Part shown: positions 30,000 through 41,847 of the stretch, in pieces
Position numbering within the stretch: the stretch's first letter is position 1
Layout of the letters: every line of letters starts with the position of its first letter
NCBI GenBank assembly: GCA_024516035.1
Contig: CM044961.1
Span: 35,564,953 to 35,628,952 of the forward strand
Length of the DNA stretch: 64,000 bases
From: Bactericera cockerelli
Taxonomy: Eukaryota > Arthropoda > Insecta > Hemiptera > Triozidae
Direction: 5' to 3'
Program-made: the position numbers and the translations under genes
Notes under the pieces: model-generated
Told to the model about the DNA's origin: nothing
The model's database searches: none
What the model saw: only the letters and a program-made list of their open reading frames with translations

Positions 30000-31345
30000 A
30001 TTACGGGATTTTTTTCGTCCGGTTATAATGTTTCATCACTAAAGTGTTTTTGTTTGTTCATATTCATTTATGTATGAAAAAAGAAATAAGATTCATCAAT
30101 CACAAATCATAACTAATAGGTATTATGTTGTTTTAAAATTTAAGTTTAATGGTCTTTGTAAAAAATATTATACTTCCTGAAAGAGCATTTAAATTGAAAT
30201 ATTGTTGATTTATGAAAAATATTTTATACCAAAAGTGACAGAATTTCAATTTTCGAATAAGTATTTAAAATGTTTTTACTTCGGAATTGATACACGTATT
30301 TAATTATTGTTTATCTGATTTTATTAATTCGTCTATAAAAAAAAAATATTTTTAAATAATGGTTTATTTTGAAAGGCAAAGGTAATCCAGTATTTTTAAA
30401 CTTACTCCTACTGGAATCTTCTTTTTTTATTCTTTCAAACCCCAAGATTAACTGGTCCATATACCACACATTTATTGCTAAAGTTACTTAGTTTCTCTCT
30501 GCATTCATCCTACAAAATGTGATGACTGATGAAGTTCATCTCAAAAGGCAGAGCGTGCCCTATTTTCTTTGTCTTGAATAGGAGGAAATTATTAATGGTT
30601 GCATTAAAAACGTGATTCGAATTGAGTGTATTGTTTTAATATTTTTATCTATGATTCTTTTTATGCGGCTATTATTTTATCGTATGAAACTAAGCCGCCA
30701 ACTGAAATATTCTTTTTGTTCTTGAACTGTATATAGTGCGAATTTTGAGCTTTATATTATTATTTTAAACACCTGAAATTCTGCATGAACCTCTTTGTGG
30801 TCTATTCTATGTTTTTAGTTTAAATACTGCACTACTTATAACCATATATTGCAAATTAGTAAACTTCTTAGACTTAAAATATAAAATTATCAATATTTTC
30901 CTACACTTGAAAGTTATATGTTTTATATAATTTAATTAATTAATACCTATTTTATAAACACAGTAAGAGACCTAAATTTAATGACATTCTCTGATGAATG
31001 CAATGCAAATACTGATTACTCTAGTTAGGTACTTGTGATGGTTGGTTATGAGTTATGAATCTCAAGGTGTCTCCTTTATTGTTATATTTGTTACATAAAT
31101 ATAAGAAGTGTTGAGTAAGGTGATTAATTGATATTGCTCTCAATGACATCATTAACCTCAAAGTGAAAGTTGTGAAACCATCCAAACAACATTCTCGCCT
31201 AATCTTTTTCATCAAAAACCATAAGTGATAATAAAGATATTTTAGAAATTATTTGTTTTTAGTAGTTTCTTTACTATCAAAATTTTCTTGACTAGGTGAT
31301 TTAGTTTGATTAGTACCTAAATTGAAGAGGAGGAGGAAGCTTTTT
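30000..31345. other. 1.3 kb AT-rich, no gene or repeat recognised
   Basis: Possibly upstream or intronic sequence of the minus-strand gene at 29909. No promoter motif could be singled out. Confidence 0.4.
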
Positions 31346-31615
31346 CTTTGTGTTATTATGTCAAAAATTTTAGTGGGTAGCGCAGAATCATAGGACTTTA
31401 CCACTTTAATTTACCATATCTTGTATTATTTTTTTGCCTAAGATTCTGCCACTGGTCGCTTCACATTAAAGCAGCTACTCATTTTTCCTGACGAGGTATG
31501 AGTGGACCCCGAACATCCAAGTACAGAGCAGAAAAAATCCTCCCCCGCTGGGAATCGAACCCAGGTCACCATGTGTGCAAAGCCTAGCGCGCTAACTCGC
31601 TCTGCCACAGTGACT
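31346..31615 (-). mobile_element. SINE-C, longest copy
   Basis: The minus strand has the full head (GTGGCAGAGCGAGTTAGCGC, B box GGGTTCGATTCCCAGC), then CTCTGTACTTGGATGTTCGG and ACCTCGTCAGGAAAAATGAG. The 3' part agrees with 32880-33060. Confidence 0.8.
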
Positions 31616-32755
31616 ACTTTGATTAGTAAAATAATAATAATAATTCCGAGTTCGTGAGTCACCCATATCACGGTGGTTAGAGGATTATATGGACGTCCAG
31701 ATCCAATGTTTAGATTTCTTTCATATCCATTAATTTATATTTTGTTTTAACGTCTCGATTTGAGTGAAAGTTTTTGTCATGCCAATGACCTCAGGCAAGT
31801 AATGTGTCCATTTTCAACTATCTACATTGTGTAGGTATGAATATTTAACAATTCATGTAGGCAAATTACATTTCTGACGATGCAATAATATTAGGAACAG
31901 TAGTCTCCTTTGCTTTCTCATAATAAAATTTTGGTTTATAATAATAATAATTATAAAGAATATTATTTTTAGTATATTCTGTCTAATTTTCCCTTTCAGT
32001 AATGAAATTTTCCTTTCAGTACTTTGTGTACTTTTATTGTTAACATATTTTTATACATTATGTTTTAACAAATTTCAATTCAATTTATAGTTCATTGTTG
32101 TTTTCAAATAGAATGTTTTGGTATTTACAATTAGCATTAGTTTCTTGTAATGTGGAAGAGATGCTCTACTATGTACCTCTATATAGTGATTCATTTGTTT
32201 TGTAATTCCTTTGTGACATTCGTAGCCTCGACCCATATACCCACAAACCTAGATCAATCAACTGATTCCCTAAATCCCATTTTCATATCATCATCACATG
32301 AGCAATGAGCATAGTACATGTCAATATGGGTTATCCGTTATAGATTAGGTATGATTGAAAATATAGGACAAAATTTTCCGCCAATATTTAGAACACACGT
32401 GGTGCTGGATATATGCGTATTATTGTTATCTTAAGTATGCTTGTCAAAATCATGCTCATTATAATGACTATGCTTGTAATCGATTTGCTTATTAGCATAA
32501 ACTCTGACCGGAAAATTGACGAGAACATGAAGTATTCATAACGAGTTGTCGCTTATCAGCATGTGACGCGGTGTGACGATTTTAACGAAGCAGCGTCGAT
32601 AATTAAAAAAAATAATAATATTAAATGAAAATTTTACACATGAAAAAATGTTTTTGTATGTGTATTACGTAAGGACGTAGTCTGGCTGGGGGACTATAAA
32701 CAGGAAGGAGACCAGCAGTCTGGCTGGGGACTAAAAACAGGGAGTAGACCACCAT
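31616..32755. other. 1.1 kb AT-rich, nothing recognised
   Basis: Contains short (AAT)n runs. Tandem GTCTGGCTGGGGGACTA-AAACAGG at 32680-32748 is duplicated once. Confidence 0.45.
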
Positions 32756-33060
32756 TGGCTTGGTTTTGGGTGCCCTTTTCAATTATTAGCCTCCTTGCAA
32801 AGACAGTGGTAGAAGTGCTGAGTCATTCCTACATTGTCGGGCTACCATCGTTCACGATGACGCCACCCTATGATGATTATGTATGTATGTCATTGTGTTA
32901 TCATGTCACAAATGTAGTGGATAGCTCAGCAATAGGAAACATCAGATTTAATCACTTTCCAATGTCCATATTCCTTCTCGTTATGCTGCCTTTGTCCGCT
33001 ATCCATGCAAATAGCTACTTATTTTTCCTCACAAGGTAGGAGTAAACTCTGCATGTTCAA
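32756..33060. repeat. Dispersed repeat next to a SINE-C 3' part
   Basis: The first 127 bases (AATTATTAGCCTCCTTGCAA, GCTACCATCGTTCACGATGA) match 63692-63822. The rest shares GTGTTAT-ATGTCA and ATTTTTCCTCA-AAGGTAGGAGT with inverted SINE-C at 31346-31615. The joined frame over it is an artefact. Confidence 0.7.
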
Positions 33061-34599
33061 GTAAAGAGCAAAACTTTTATGCGCGTTTTTTAGCTGTGAT
33101 ATTTAAAGTCCAACTGTAGAACACCTACGAATTAGGTATTGATATCACCGTACACCTACAATAACTATATTTGGATTTTCCTAATAAGGTAAATAAACTC
33201 CTCTGCATAAGAAGAAATTTGGTTCTCCATCCATAGAATGGAACTCTTCCATGTCAATAATCTAAAGGGTACAGGAAACCCATTGTGCAATTCACAGGGC
33301 GATGACATCATTTCTTCGAAATGAGTTAGCCGTGTTCGCAACGCAACAAGTGTTATAATGTCATCTATATGAATTCAAAGTTTTTTTGCCATTTACAGTC
33401 TCTCCCTTTTTTTACTTTCAATTACCTTTAAGGTATATACAGTATTTTTTCGGTCTGATATTTTGATCGACACGCTCAACCGCGGTGCTTTATGTCGAAA
33501 GGTCAATTAAATTCACGAATATCCTAAATTTTTGTTTATATAAGCCATTACACAAATAAGAGTGAGTACTTAAATGATGTGACACCTTCTCAGTACATAC
33601 ACTACAACTTTTCAATACGTTGCATGTTGCATGCATGATAACATTGATGTCATAATATCGTTTTATGTCAGCTTTGAAGAGAAATTCTTAATAAGAAGAG
33701 AAATTATCAATATTTCTTACAATCAATAATTTTAAACTGTCTTTATTGTTTTTTTTTTTTTTTTTACAGTTTTTTTTATCAAACTTACACAGACATAAAT
33801 CAAAACCGCGAAAAAACACTATAAAATACTTCCGATTTCTAATATTAGAAATTTTCGGCAGTAAATTACTTCAAAATAGAAGTGATCTGTTTACTTTTGC
33901 CTTTTTTAATTGTAACAGTAACAGTTATTATTTTTTTTTTTTTTTATCAGTAGGTACTTGATTTAAAATTTCTCAATTAGGTAGGGAGTATGTTCATTAG
34001 TTTTTTTTTGAACTGTTAAGATTTCCAGGAACATTTATTTGGATTTTATAAGTAGGTATAGATTGTTAAGAAGTAAGATTTAGATCTAGATGAAAAATTG
34101 TCTTGATAAAAAATTTAAATTCCTAATGTTGAAAACCATATTAACTTATTATATTTTTATTTTAAATTTTAACTGTAACAGAAATTTTAAATTATTTTAA
34201 TAAATTCTACTAATGTTGAAAACTTTACTAATTATATTTTAATGTTAACTAATTATACTTTTATTTTGAATTACATTGATTTGGCAGGAACAATATTATT
34301 TTGAATTTTGTTAATGTTAAGAAGTAAATACATAATATGTTCATTAGATCCTAATTTTAAAATTGTCTTACTTGAGCAGGAACATTTGTTTTGGATTCTA
34401 TTTTGAATTCTATTTATTTAATATTATATTCAAATATCTTGATTTGAGAGGAATATTTATTTTGTATTCTCTTAACACAAGATGCCACACTGAACTCGAC
34501 CTGACGTCAACTGATCCATTCAATCCGACTGTGATCCACAACATGTCAAAACAATCACATTGGATCAAATATTCAAAACAGCACAGCTGGCTTGAGCGC
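33061..34599. other. 1.5 kb very AT-rich, nothing recognised
   Basis: Poly(T) runs at 33750-33766 and 33931-33946, and repeated AATGTTGAAAAC-TTA-TAATTATA blocks at 34128-34270, which look like a degenerate tandem. No gene. Confidence 0.5.
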
Positions 34600-34690
34600 G
34601 TTATGTATTTATTTATTTAGAAACTCTTTATTAGTAGAACATATATACAGACAAATAATGGTAAACATTATAATTATATAAAAAATTTAC
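34600..34690 (-). mobile_element. LINE 3' end, family 1
   Basis: TATTTATTTATTTAGAAACT and CTTTATTAGTAGAACATATA are the inverted tail and terminal block seen at 23019. Confidence 0.65.
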
Positions 34691-34774
34691 AAGCACTTTT
34701 TCACTTTTCTTTTTACTTTTAATACTTTTTAAGAACAATATAAGACAACTCTTGAAGAAAATCCACTTTAATTT

Positions 34775-36840
34775 TACCAGATGAAAACAACATATACATT
34801 AACATTATGTTATGAAGATGTTACCAGATGAAAACAACACATACATTATGTTATCAAAATGTTACCAGATTGATTGATTGATTTGATTTGATTTTGAACA
34901 TTTCATTTATTAATATTTACTTTTTGATACATATACATAAATTACATCCCCTAAGCTAAAACAACACATACATGATGTTATGAAGATGTTACCAGATGAA
35001 AACAACACAATATACATTATGTTATCAAGATGTTACCAGATGAAAACAAGAAATTCATTATGTTATGAAGATGTTACGAGATGAAAACTATACAGGGTGT
35101 CCCACCAAACTTGGACACCTCAAATTACTCGGCCCCTGAAAGTGTTTTTGAAAAATAAAAAAATCTAGGGTACATGTGCTAATTATGCGGTTTCAGTTAT
35201 GAATTTTTTTTTATACAGGGTGGTTCAAAAGTCAGAAATTGAGGTGTCAACTTTCGATTTTTAAATGGATCGACCTGAATTTTATTTGATAATTTTACTT
35301 CTAAATGATTCTTGAGTACTTTTTTAAACAAAAATATTACATACAGGGTGGTTTTTTTTCGACCAATTATTTTTCTAAATCTTGAATAACTCAAGTTCGG
35401 TTAATTTTTTCGATAACAAGAATAGAATGTGTTTGTGTAATGAATACACGCACTTTCAATTGGCATCAATTTTTTTTATACAGGGTAGTTCACAAGTGAA
35501 ATAATGACTTGATTTTTTTTAAAACCGAGTTTTTTTAATTTTTTATTTAGGATTAATAATTCTCGTCTAATTTTACACATTTTTAGTTAGTCATATCGAA
35601 AAACAAAACTAAAGTGTTGTACAGGGTGAGACATAATTTTTTTGTAACACCCTGTATATGGGCAGTCAAAGAGACGCAAAATAAAATATAAAGACTAAAT
35701 ATGCAAGAAAAACTTTGATTTTTAATTAAACTAAAAAGTTATGGTGTTTTAACTAATATTGTCGCATGGACCACCCTGTAGATATTTTCTTAAACTATCA
35801 TGTAGGTACTCTAAGTTGTATAAAATTCAACGAACACTTCGAATCATGTGGGAAAAACAAGTAAAAAACACGAATTTGAAGCCATTTTCAATTTGGTGTC
35901 CACACTGAATGATTTTAAAACTTGAAATAAAAAGTAGGTAGGTGTAGACACAAAATTGAGCATGGCTTTTTGAATTCATTTTTTTTTTTCTTTCAGATTT
36001 GGACTCCTCGTTGAATTTTAGACAGTTTCGACTACCCATATGATGGTTTAAGAAAATATCTACAGGGTGGTCCATGCGACAATATTAGTTAAAACACCAT
36101 AACTTTTTAGTTTAATTAAAAATCAAAGTTTTTCTTGCATATTTAGTCTTTATATTTTATTTTGCGTCTCTTTGACTGCCCATATACAGGGTGTTACAAA
36201 AAAATTATGTCTCACCCTGTACAACACTTTAGTTTTGTTTTTCGATATGACTAACTAAAAATGTGTAAAATTAGACGAGAATTATTAATCCTAAATAAAA
36301 AATTAAAAAAACTCGGTTTTAAAAAAAATCAAGTCATTATTTCACTTGTGAACTACCCTGTATAAAAAAAATTGATGCCAATTGAAAGTGCGTGTATTCA
36401 TTACACAAACACATTCTATTCTTGTTATCGAAAAAATTAACCGAACTTGAGTTATTCAAGATTTAGAAAAATAATTGGTCGAAAAAAAACCACCCTGTAT
36501 GTAATATTTTTGTTTAAAAAAGTACTCAAGAATCATTTAGAAGTAAAATTATCAAATAAAATTCAGGTCGATCCATTTAAAAATCGAAAGTTGACACCTC
36601 AATTTCTGACTTTTGAACCACCCTGTATAAAAAAAAATTCATAACTGAAACCGCATAATTAGCACATGTACCCTAGATTTTTTTATTTTTCAAAAACACT
36701 TTCAGGGGCCGAGTAATTTGAGGTGTCCAAGTTTGGTGGGACACCCTGTATGTTATCAAGATGTTACCAGATGAAAACAACACATACATTATGTTCTGAA
36801 GATGTTACCAGATGAAAACAATATGTTACCAAGATGTTGT
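34775..36840. repeat. About 50-bp tandem array split by two insertions
   Basis: Units with GATGTTACCAGATGAAAACA and ACACATACATTATGTTAT occur at 34775-34868, 34955-35090 and 36751-36840. They are interrupted by a (TTGA)n-tailed retroposon 3' end at about 34869-34950 and by FB copy 2. Confidence 0.9.
35093..36748. mobile_element. Palindromic TA-flanked element FB, copy 2 (1656 bp)
   Basis: It is nearly identical to copy 1, with the same CAGGGTGTCCCACC ends, TA on both sides (35091-35092 and 36749-36750), arms of about 700 bp and internal CAGGGTGG motifs. It sits inside the tandem array, so its borders are visible directly. Small indels in the loop (CAGTTGTC missing relative to 3810) separate the copies. 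Confidence 0.88.
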
Positions 36841-37119
36841 CAGGTCGCGGTACACTACCTCGTGGTTCTGGTTTCTGGCTCCATTGAAAAGCGCGGCGGG
36901 ATTTCGGGAGTCTTGCAAGTTCTTACTACGCCGCTTTGTTACTCACACAATGAACCCGGACCGTCTAACTAAACCGACGGTCGTACGCGGTCGAGGAACT
37001 ATCCCAACCGTGGACAGACGATGTAATTCAAATGATTGTTTGGGGAAAAGGTTTCAATTTTTTTTCTTCTTTTTTTTTGTACCTATCATATTAAATTTGT
37101 GTTTGTTTGTTTTATTAGA
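36841..37119. other. GC-richer unique segment, no gene
   Basis: Richer in CG than its surroundings (GCGCGGCGGGATTTCGGGAG) and crossed by a 168-residue frame which runs on into a 5S-SINE, so that frame is not credible as a whole. Confidence 0.4.
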
Positions 37120-37292
37120 GTTTAACTGCATGGTCAATGGTCATACACGACGGGGTTTCGCCCTTCATTCGCAGGAAACTTACAAACCTTCTACCCACAT
37201 TGACCTCACCCAGCCTGGGTTTGGCCGGAATGCCAGCATCACGAAATCTTCACCTCGCTGGACGTTGCTTAACTTCGTTGATCCTACGCTGG
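37120..37292 (-). mobile_element. 5S-SINE, both ends worn
   Basis: Inverted body CGCAGGAAACTTACAAACC and CCTCACCCAGCCTGGGTTTG, then CCTCGCTGGACGTTGCTTAA; the outermost head is missing. Confidence 0.8.
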
Positions 37293-37377
37293 AAAAAAAT
37301 GTGTTAAACACGATGTGATGTCCTTATTACTCAAGTATGATTTTCATAGAAAAGGGCCAACTTGGCAGCCACATCAA

Positions 37378-37395
37378 ACACCTCGGCCGAGGTGT
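37378..37395. repeat. 18-bp perfect palindrome
   Basis: ACACCTCGGCCGAGGTGT, with the flank GTGAAGAACGC shared with 16144-16172 in inverted orientation. Confidence 0.85.
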
Positions 37396-37551
37396 GAAGA
37401 ACGCCTATACAAAGAAAGAGACAGCCCGGCAGAGTGTAAGGTTACGGTTATCTTTACATACTAGTTCTCATTCACAATCGTGAAATAAATCAAACTAGCT
37501 TTACTAAATCTTTGCTAGACTTGGGAGTTGGGACTCAAAACACCGACCTGA

Positions 37552-37815
37552 GTGCTTGATTAGCTTAGTGGTTAAGCACTCGTTTACCATGCGGAAGGTC
37601 CCGGGTTCGATCGCCCAAGCCGACAAATATATTTGTTTGTGAGGCATACCTTCCGGTGCTCTCGAATTGACCCAGCACCTAAATGGGAAATACTGTTTCA
37701 CTTCTCTGCCATCAGAGGGGATGCATACTGAGGGATGAGCAAGCTGCAACACAGACCACAAGCGTCTACAGTGGCTCTTGTTTCATGTCTCCGAAATAAA
37801 AAATAAGGCTGTGAA
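37552..37815 (+). mobile_element. SINE-D, full length
   Basis: The tRNA-like head (TTAGCTTAGTGGTTAAGCAC, B box GGGTTCGATCGCCC) is followed by CGAATTGACCCAGCACCTAA, CCATCAGAGGGGATGCATAC, GCGTCTACAGTGGCTCTTGT and GGCTGTGAAATACT. This is the reference copy for the family in this window. Confidence 0.8.
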
Positions 37816-38012
37816 ATACTCATATTTAAACATAATAATAATAATAATAAAAAAAACGTCTCTCACTCTACTGTTGTCTTTTTTGTTATAGATTTTATGT
37901 TTGAAATCCATTATGCTGCAAGTATTATAAATAACTGAAGCTCTGAGGGCGGCTATAACTGTGGTGTGAAAAAAAGGCTGTGAAACACCCATAAAAAAAA
38001 TACCGTCCCCGA

Positions 38013-38233
38013 AATAATAATATCACTCTTTAGTGGAAGGTAACCAGCAGGCGAGGTTAAATGTAGAAAATGCTTAAAGCATTTTCTACCACCTAACCCT
38101 CACAGTTTTATTATTATGTATGTGGTCACAAACTCAAATTAATAAGGAAAAATCCATGCACTAGGTGGAATTCGAAACAACGGATCCCTACGCTACCTGG
38201 ATTAACAGACTAGCGCGTTAACCACTTGACTAG
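38013..38233 (-). mobile_element. SINE-A, full length
   Basis: Inverted copy. GTAGAAAATGCTTAAAGCAT near 38071 shows a small internal duplication. Confidence 0.83.
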
Positions 38234-38354
38234 ATCAAGATCGAGCTAGTACCTAACTCTCTGTTAGACTAATTTGCCGGATGCATAATAATTAAGCATA
38301 CGCAAGCCCCAGTCAAGGTTGTGCTATGCTAAACAGAACGATATTGTCAACTCG

Positions 38355-38870
38355 ATAGATTCTTGAGTTGCGGAATCCACCGGTAGATTCTTAAGTTGCG
38401 GAATCCACCGGTAGATTCTTGAGTTGCGGAATCCACCGGTAGATTCTTGAGTTGCGGAATCCACCGGTAGATTCTTGAGTTGCGGAATCCACCAGTAGAT
38501 TCTTGAGTTGCGGAATCCACGGGTAGATTCTTGAGTTACGGAACCCACCAGTAGATTCTTAAGTTGCGGAATCCACCAGTAGATTCTTGAGTTGCGGAAT
38601 CCACCGGTAGATTCTTGAGTTGCGGAATCCACCGGTAGATTCTTGAGTTGCGGAATCCACCAGTAGATTCTTGAGTTGCGGAATCCACGGGTAGATTCTT
38701 GAGTTACGGAACCCACCAGTAGATTCTTGAGTTGCGGAATCCACCAGTAGATTCTTGAGTTGCGGAATCCACCAGTAGATTCTTGAGTTGCGGAATCCAC
38801 CGATAGATTCTTGAGTTGCGGAATCTACCAGTAGATTCTTGAGTTGCGGAATCCACCGGCCGGTAGATTC
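38355..38870 (-). repeat. 28-bp satellite, about 18 copies, open in all minus frames
   Basis: Units read TAGATTCTTGAGTTGCGGAA and TCCACCGG. Because 28 is not a multiple of 3, the minus-strand frames merge into one 28-residue peptide repeat (RNSRIYRWIPQLKNLPVD, then SATQESTGGF). Variant units (GTTACGGAACCCACCAG) recur in the same order at 38525-38560 and 38695-38720, showing block duplication. No start context, promoter or splice signal supports a gene. Confidence 0.9.
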
Positions 38871-39159
38871 CGGTCCAGGGAGATCCACAAAAAAATATGA
38901 CGGCATGGATCGTTGACTCGTTTAAATCCTTGTGGTCCTTACACCTAACCCACCGAATTCCAAGAAGAAATTAAAATTACCCAGGAATATTTGCAAGGTT
39001 ATGATTTCCGATAATTATTCCATTGTTTGTCTATAGAATTCCTAGTAAGTACGAGGAATACAAACTGACTGTTGCTAATTATTCGTTGACATTGACAAAA
39101 GAGACATCAATTCCAGTGGGCGGGGCGCATAGTTGTAGCCAAAATGCTCCTTAAAGACC

Positions 39160-39270
39160 GCACTATAGGCCTCTGGACTAGTAATCCAGAGGTCGCGGGT
39201 TCAAAACTCAACCAGGACATCACAAGTTATCCTCGCATTTGGGATTTTGAGGAAGAATTTTCCGACGAAA
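39160..39270 (+). mobile_element. SINE-B-related copy
   Basis: ACTAGTAATCCAGAGGTCGC and GGGTTCAAAACTCAACCAGG with CATTTGGGATTTT, a diverged SINE-B. Confidence 0.6.
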
Positions 39271-39284
39271 AATTCTGTTCCCAT

Positions 39285-39415
39285 AGGATCATCGAAATTA
39301 TATAAGCAACGCAGCAACGTCCAGCAAGGTAAATACATTCAGGTCCAACCCAGGCTGGGTAAATGTCGGTAGCAGGTTTGTGAGTTTTCTGCGGATGGAG
39401 AGATTACAACCTAAT
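39285..39415 (+). mobile_element. 5S-SINE, internally reduced
   Basis: GGATCATCGAAATTATATAA (with GCAGCAACGTCCAGCAAGG), then TCCAACCCAGGCTGGGTAAA and GTAGCAGGTTTGTGAGTTTT. Confidence 0.7.
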
Positions 39416-39429
39416 GAAGAAATAAAATT

Positions 39430-39505
39430 TTCATCGCCTCTGGTATTCCAACCCTGGATCTTCCGCATGTTGAGCGAGTATTTTACCACTGAGCTAATCG
39501 TGCGT
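39430..39505 (-). mobile_element. SINE-D head
   Basis: The minus strand has CGCACGATTAGCTCAGTGGT, then CTCAACATGCGGAAGATCCA. Confidence 0.7.
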
Positions 39506-39508
39506 TCT

Positions 39509-39695
39509 ATAATAATAATACTTCTATAAAAAATTGCTCACAGCATTTTCTATCACCTAACCCTCAGAGTCTTATTATTATGTGGTCACAAACTTAAATT
39601 TGTGAAAAATTCATGCACTGGGTGGGATTCGAACCAACGGATCCCTACGCTACCTGGATTACCAGACTAGCGCGTTAACCACTTGACTACCAGTT
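39509..39695 (-). mobile_element. SINE-A, nearly full length
   Basis: Inverted copy with a worn tail junction and a head ending at CTGGTAGTCAAGTGGTTAAC. Confidence 0.83.
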
Positions 39696-40155
39696 CTACA
39701 TGAACGTACCTTGATTGTGAATTAAAGTGCCATTCATTCCTGGGAACTCAGTGTTGAGCTCAGATTTAATTATGTTTTATTCAGATTTATTATCCACATC
39801 AGTCTGGTACAGGCCGACTTATCAAATGATTTATGAGTGTCACTGAGATTATGTCAAACACACTTGTTGGCTCTCACAATGTTTTTTGTACCTCACAGGT
39901 AGGTTGTCTGTTTGTTTTAGAGACATGAGTGTTGTTTTTTTGCTATCAACACATCACTGCAACAGCTGACAGGTTTTGTGCTGTTGCATTTTGATTGTAT
40001 GCTGATGCTGATACAGCCGGCAAGGGGAATGAAAATAACTTCTTTCTTTTCAGTCAGGAGATTCTCTTGTTGGTAGCCATTTTTTTTTTTTTTTTTTTTT
40101 TTTTTGTCTCCCTAATCACCTTATTTTTTCGAAATGACCAATATTTTAATAATAC
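39696..40155. other. No gene recognised; poly(T) at 40081-40105
   Basis: Unique sequence with one long T run; the frame at 39995-40360 crosses it and the next SINE and is not credible. Confidence 0.45.
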
Positions 40156-40265
40156 AGCCAACCTCTTTGACTCAGTGGTTGCGGGTTCGAATCCCGGCCG
40201 TAGTGGAAAATTCTGGCCGAGATTTTCCGTTTCCGGAATGGCATGGATGTTTCAAGTGCCTTCAT
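40156..40265 (+). mobile_element. SINE-E copy
   Basis: CTCAGTGGTTGCGGGTTCGA, TCCCGGCCGTAGTGGAAAAT and TTTCCGGAATGGCATGGATG. Confidence 0.65.
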
Positions 40266-40424
40266 GTAAAGTGAACACAATTCCGAGGCACAATTACCTT
40301 GAGAAAAATGAATTTCTTATTTTTTTGAGAAAATTTTCAGTGAAAGATCTTGTGTTGTAAAATTTCAGAGTTTCTAGATGGTAAAATCACTGAAAATCCT
40401 AGTCTTGAATGATTTCCTATGTTT

Positions 40425-40650
40425 TGTTTTGCCCCGAAACCACTGTCGTATTACTCAAGGGCAAAACTCGTTCAGATTGCCTTTAAGCCGCCCTCAAGTC
40501 AACTACTGGATGCAGAGCCATGGGCGAATATCGTGAAATATGACAAAGCCAGGTTCCCAACCTCATCAGACAGAACATCGATGCCGGGTAAGGCTGGCAA
40601 TACCGGCCCTACCCAGGCTGGGTGAGGTTAATGAGGACCCTAGACATTTG
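40425..40650. mobile_element. SINE-E tail (-) and 5S-SINE fragment (+)
   Basis: TTTTGCCCCGAAACCACTGT and TATTACTCAAGGGC resemble the inverted SINE-E tail. At 40580-40640 CTACCCAGGCTGGGTGAGGT is 5S-SINE body. Between them is unrecognised sequence. Confidence 0.5.
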
Positions 40651-41046
40651 ATCTCGGGGTTCATGTAATCCTCTCACCACCGTGATTTAGGCTCTCACCA
40701 CCGTGATCTCACGGACACGGAATTATTATTAGGTGTAAGAACAAAAAAATGCAAGCTTCATGTTCATAATAATACATGGTATCTTATGTACATGGTACCA
40801 GGTACTTAGGTACATTGTACATAGTAAATAGGTACATAAGATAAGTGACGGGACGGAATCCAGTATCGACACTATCGACTACCTGAGAGAAAAAACACGC
40901 GGGACGGAATCTGGTATGGTCCGCCATACCATGACATACAAGTGTCAGGAAGACACATATCATACACAATAATAATTATAAGAGTCGTGTTAGATAATAG
41001 TATGGGTCCTAATGAAGTACCTGTATCCATGCCGGCCGTGTCTAAA
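40651..41046. other. No gene; short duplicated segment
   Basis: GGGACGGAATC appears at 40850 and 40900 with CTATCGAC repeats. Possibly the upstream part of a Helitron-like element. Confidence 0.4.
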
Positions 41047-41451
41047 TGTTGTTTAGCCAAAACGGTAAGAGATAGCGAAAAATGTCTCAGAATTGACCCC
41101 CCCCAAACCATTATCGCTTTGTCCAGAAAAATTATAAAAAGTTCAAAAAGGCATTGCTTTCCAGCAGTACGGCCATGCCTTAGTAAATTTGAAATTTAGT
41201 CCCGTTGCAAAGCACGGGCAAACGGCTAGTAAAACAGAAAAAAGGACTCCCTATGTTTGTTTGTCCGGAGTTGTTTAGCCAAAACGGTAAGAGATAGCGA
41301 AAAATGTCTCAGAATTGACCCCCCTAAAACCATTATCGCTTTGTCCAGAAAAATTATAAAAAGTTCAAAAAGGCATTGCTGTCCAGCAGTACGGCCATGC
41401 CTTAGTAAATTTGAAATTTAGTCCCGTTGCAAAGCACGGGCAAACGGCTAG
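41047..41451 (+). mobile_element. Two tandem Helitron-like 3' ends, 222 bp apart
   Basis: Each unit ends in the hairpin CCCGT-TGCAAAGC-ACGGG (41201-41218 and 41423-41440), then CAAACGG and CTAG (41226-41229 and 41448-41451) followed by T. This is the Helitron 3' signature: hairpin, about ten bases, CTRR, insertion before T. The two units share GTTGTTTAGCCAAAACGG onward with only a few changes. No Rep/helicase is present, so these are non-autonomous. Confidence 0.75.
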
Positions 41452-41847
41452 TTCATTATAAAGTTAAAGTTATCATATTTTTTTTTGTATTCAGGCGCGG
41501 CCGGTGGGTTTTATTTTTGGGGTGCTGTTACATAAACTGGACTAAAATGGGATTTAAAGAGTAGCTCTTTTTTTCACAGAGTAGCTCTTTCATTATTAAA
41601 AGAGTTTGAGTTTGTTTACCATGCCAATCATATTAAACATGCATTAATTGTTCTAGAAATGTGTGACGATTTTCATTGTGTACGAGCTAGATAATTTTCT
41701 TTTTTTCTTTTTCGTCTGGGGGTGCTGCAGTTCCGCAGCTTCTTAGCACCGACCGCACCTTCTTTTGTGTTAATCACTTTACTGATATCACAACTACTCA
41801 AACTCGCTTTACTATATAGCTCAGTGTTATATTTACTATAGTATCTA
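41452..41847. other. No gene recognised
   Basis: GGGGTGCTG occurs at 41519 and in CTGGGGGTGCTGCAG near 41716, with GAGTAGCTCTTT duplicated at 41560 and 41580. Confidence 0.4.

Noticed and set aside
36812..37318. 168-residue ORF
   Set aside because: It begins in satellite sequence, crosses a poly(T) run and ends inside a 5S-SINE.
38324..38906. 158- and 115-residue repetitive ORFs
   Set aside because: They come from a 28-bp satellite open in all frames, with no independent sign of a gene.
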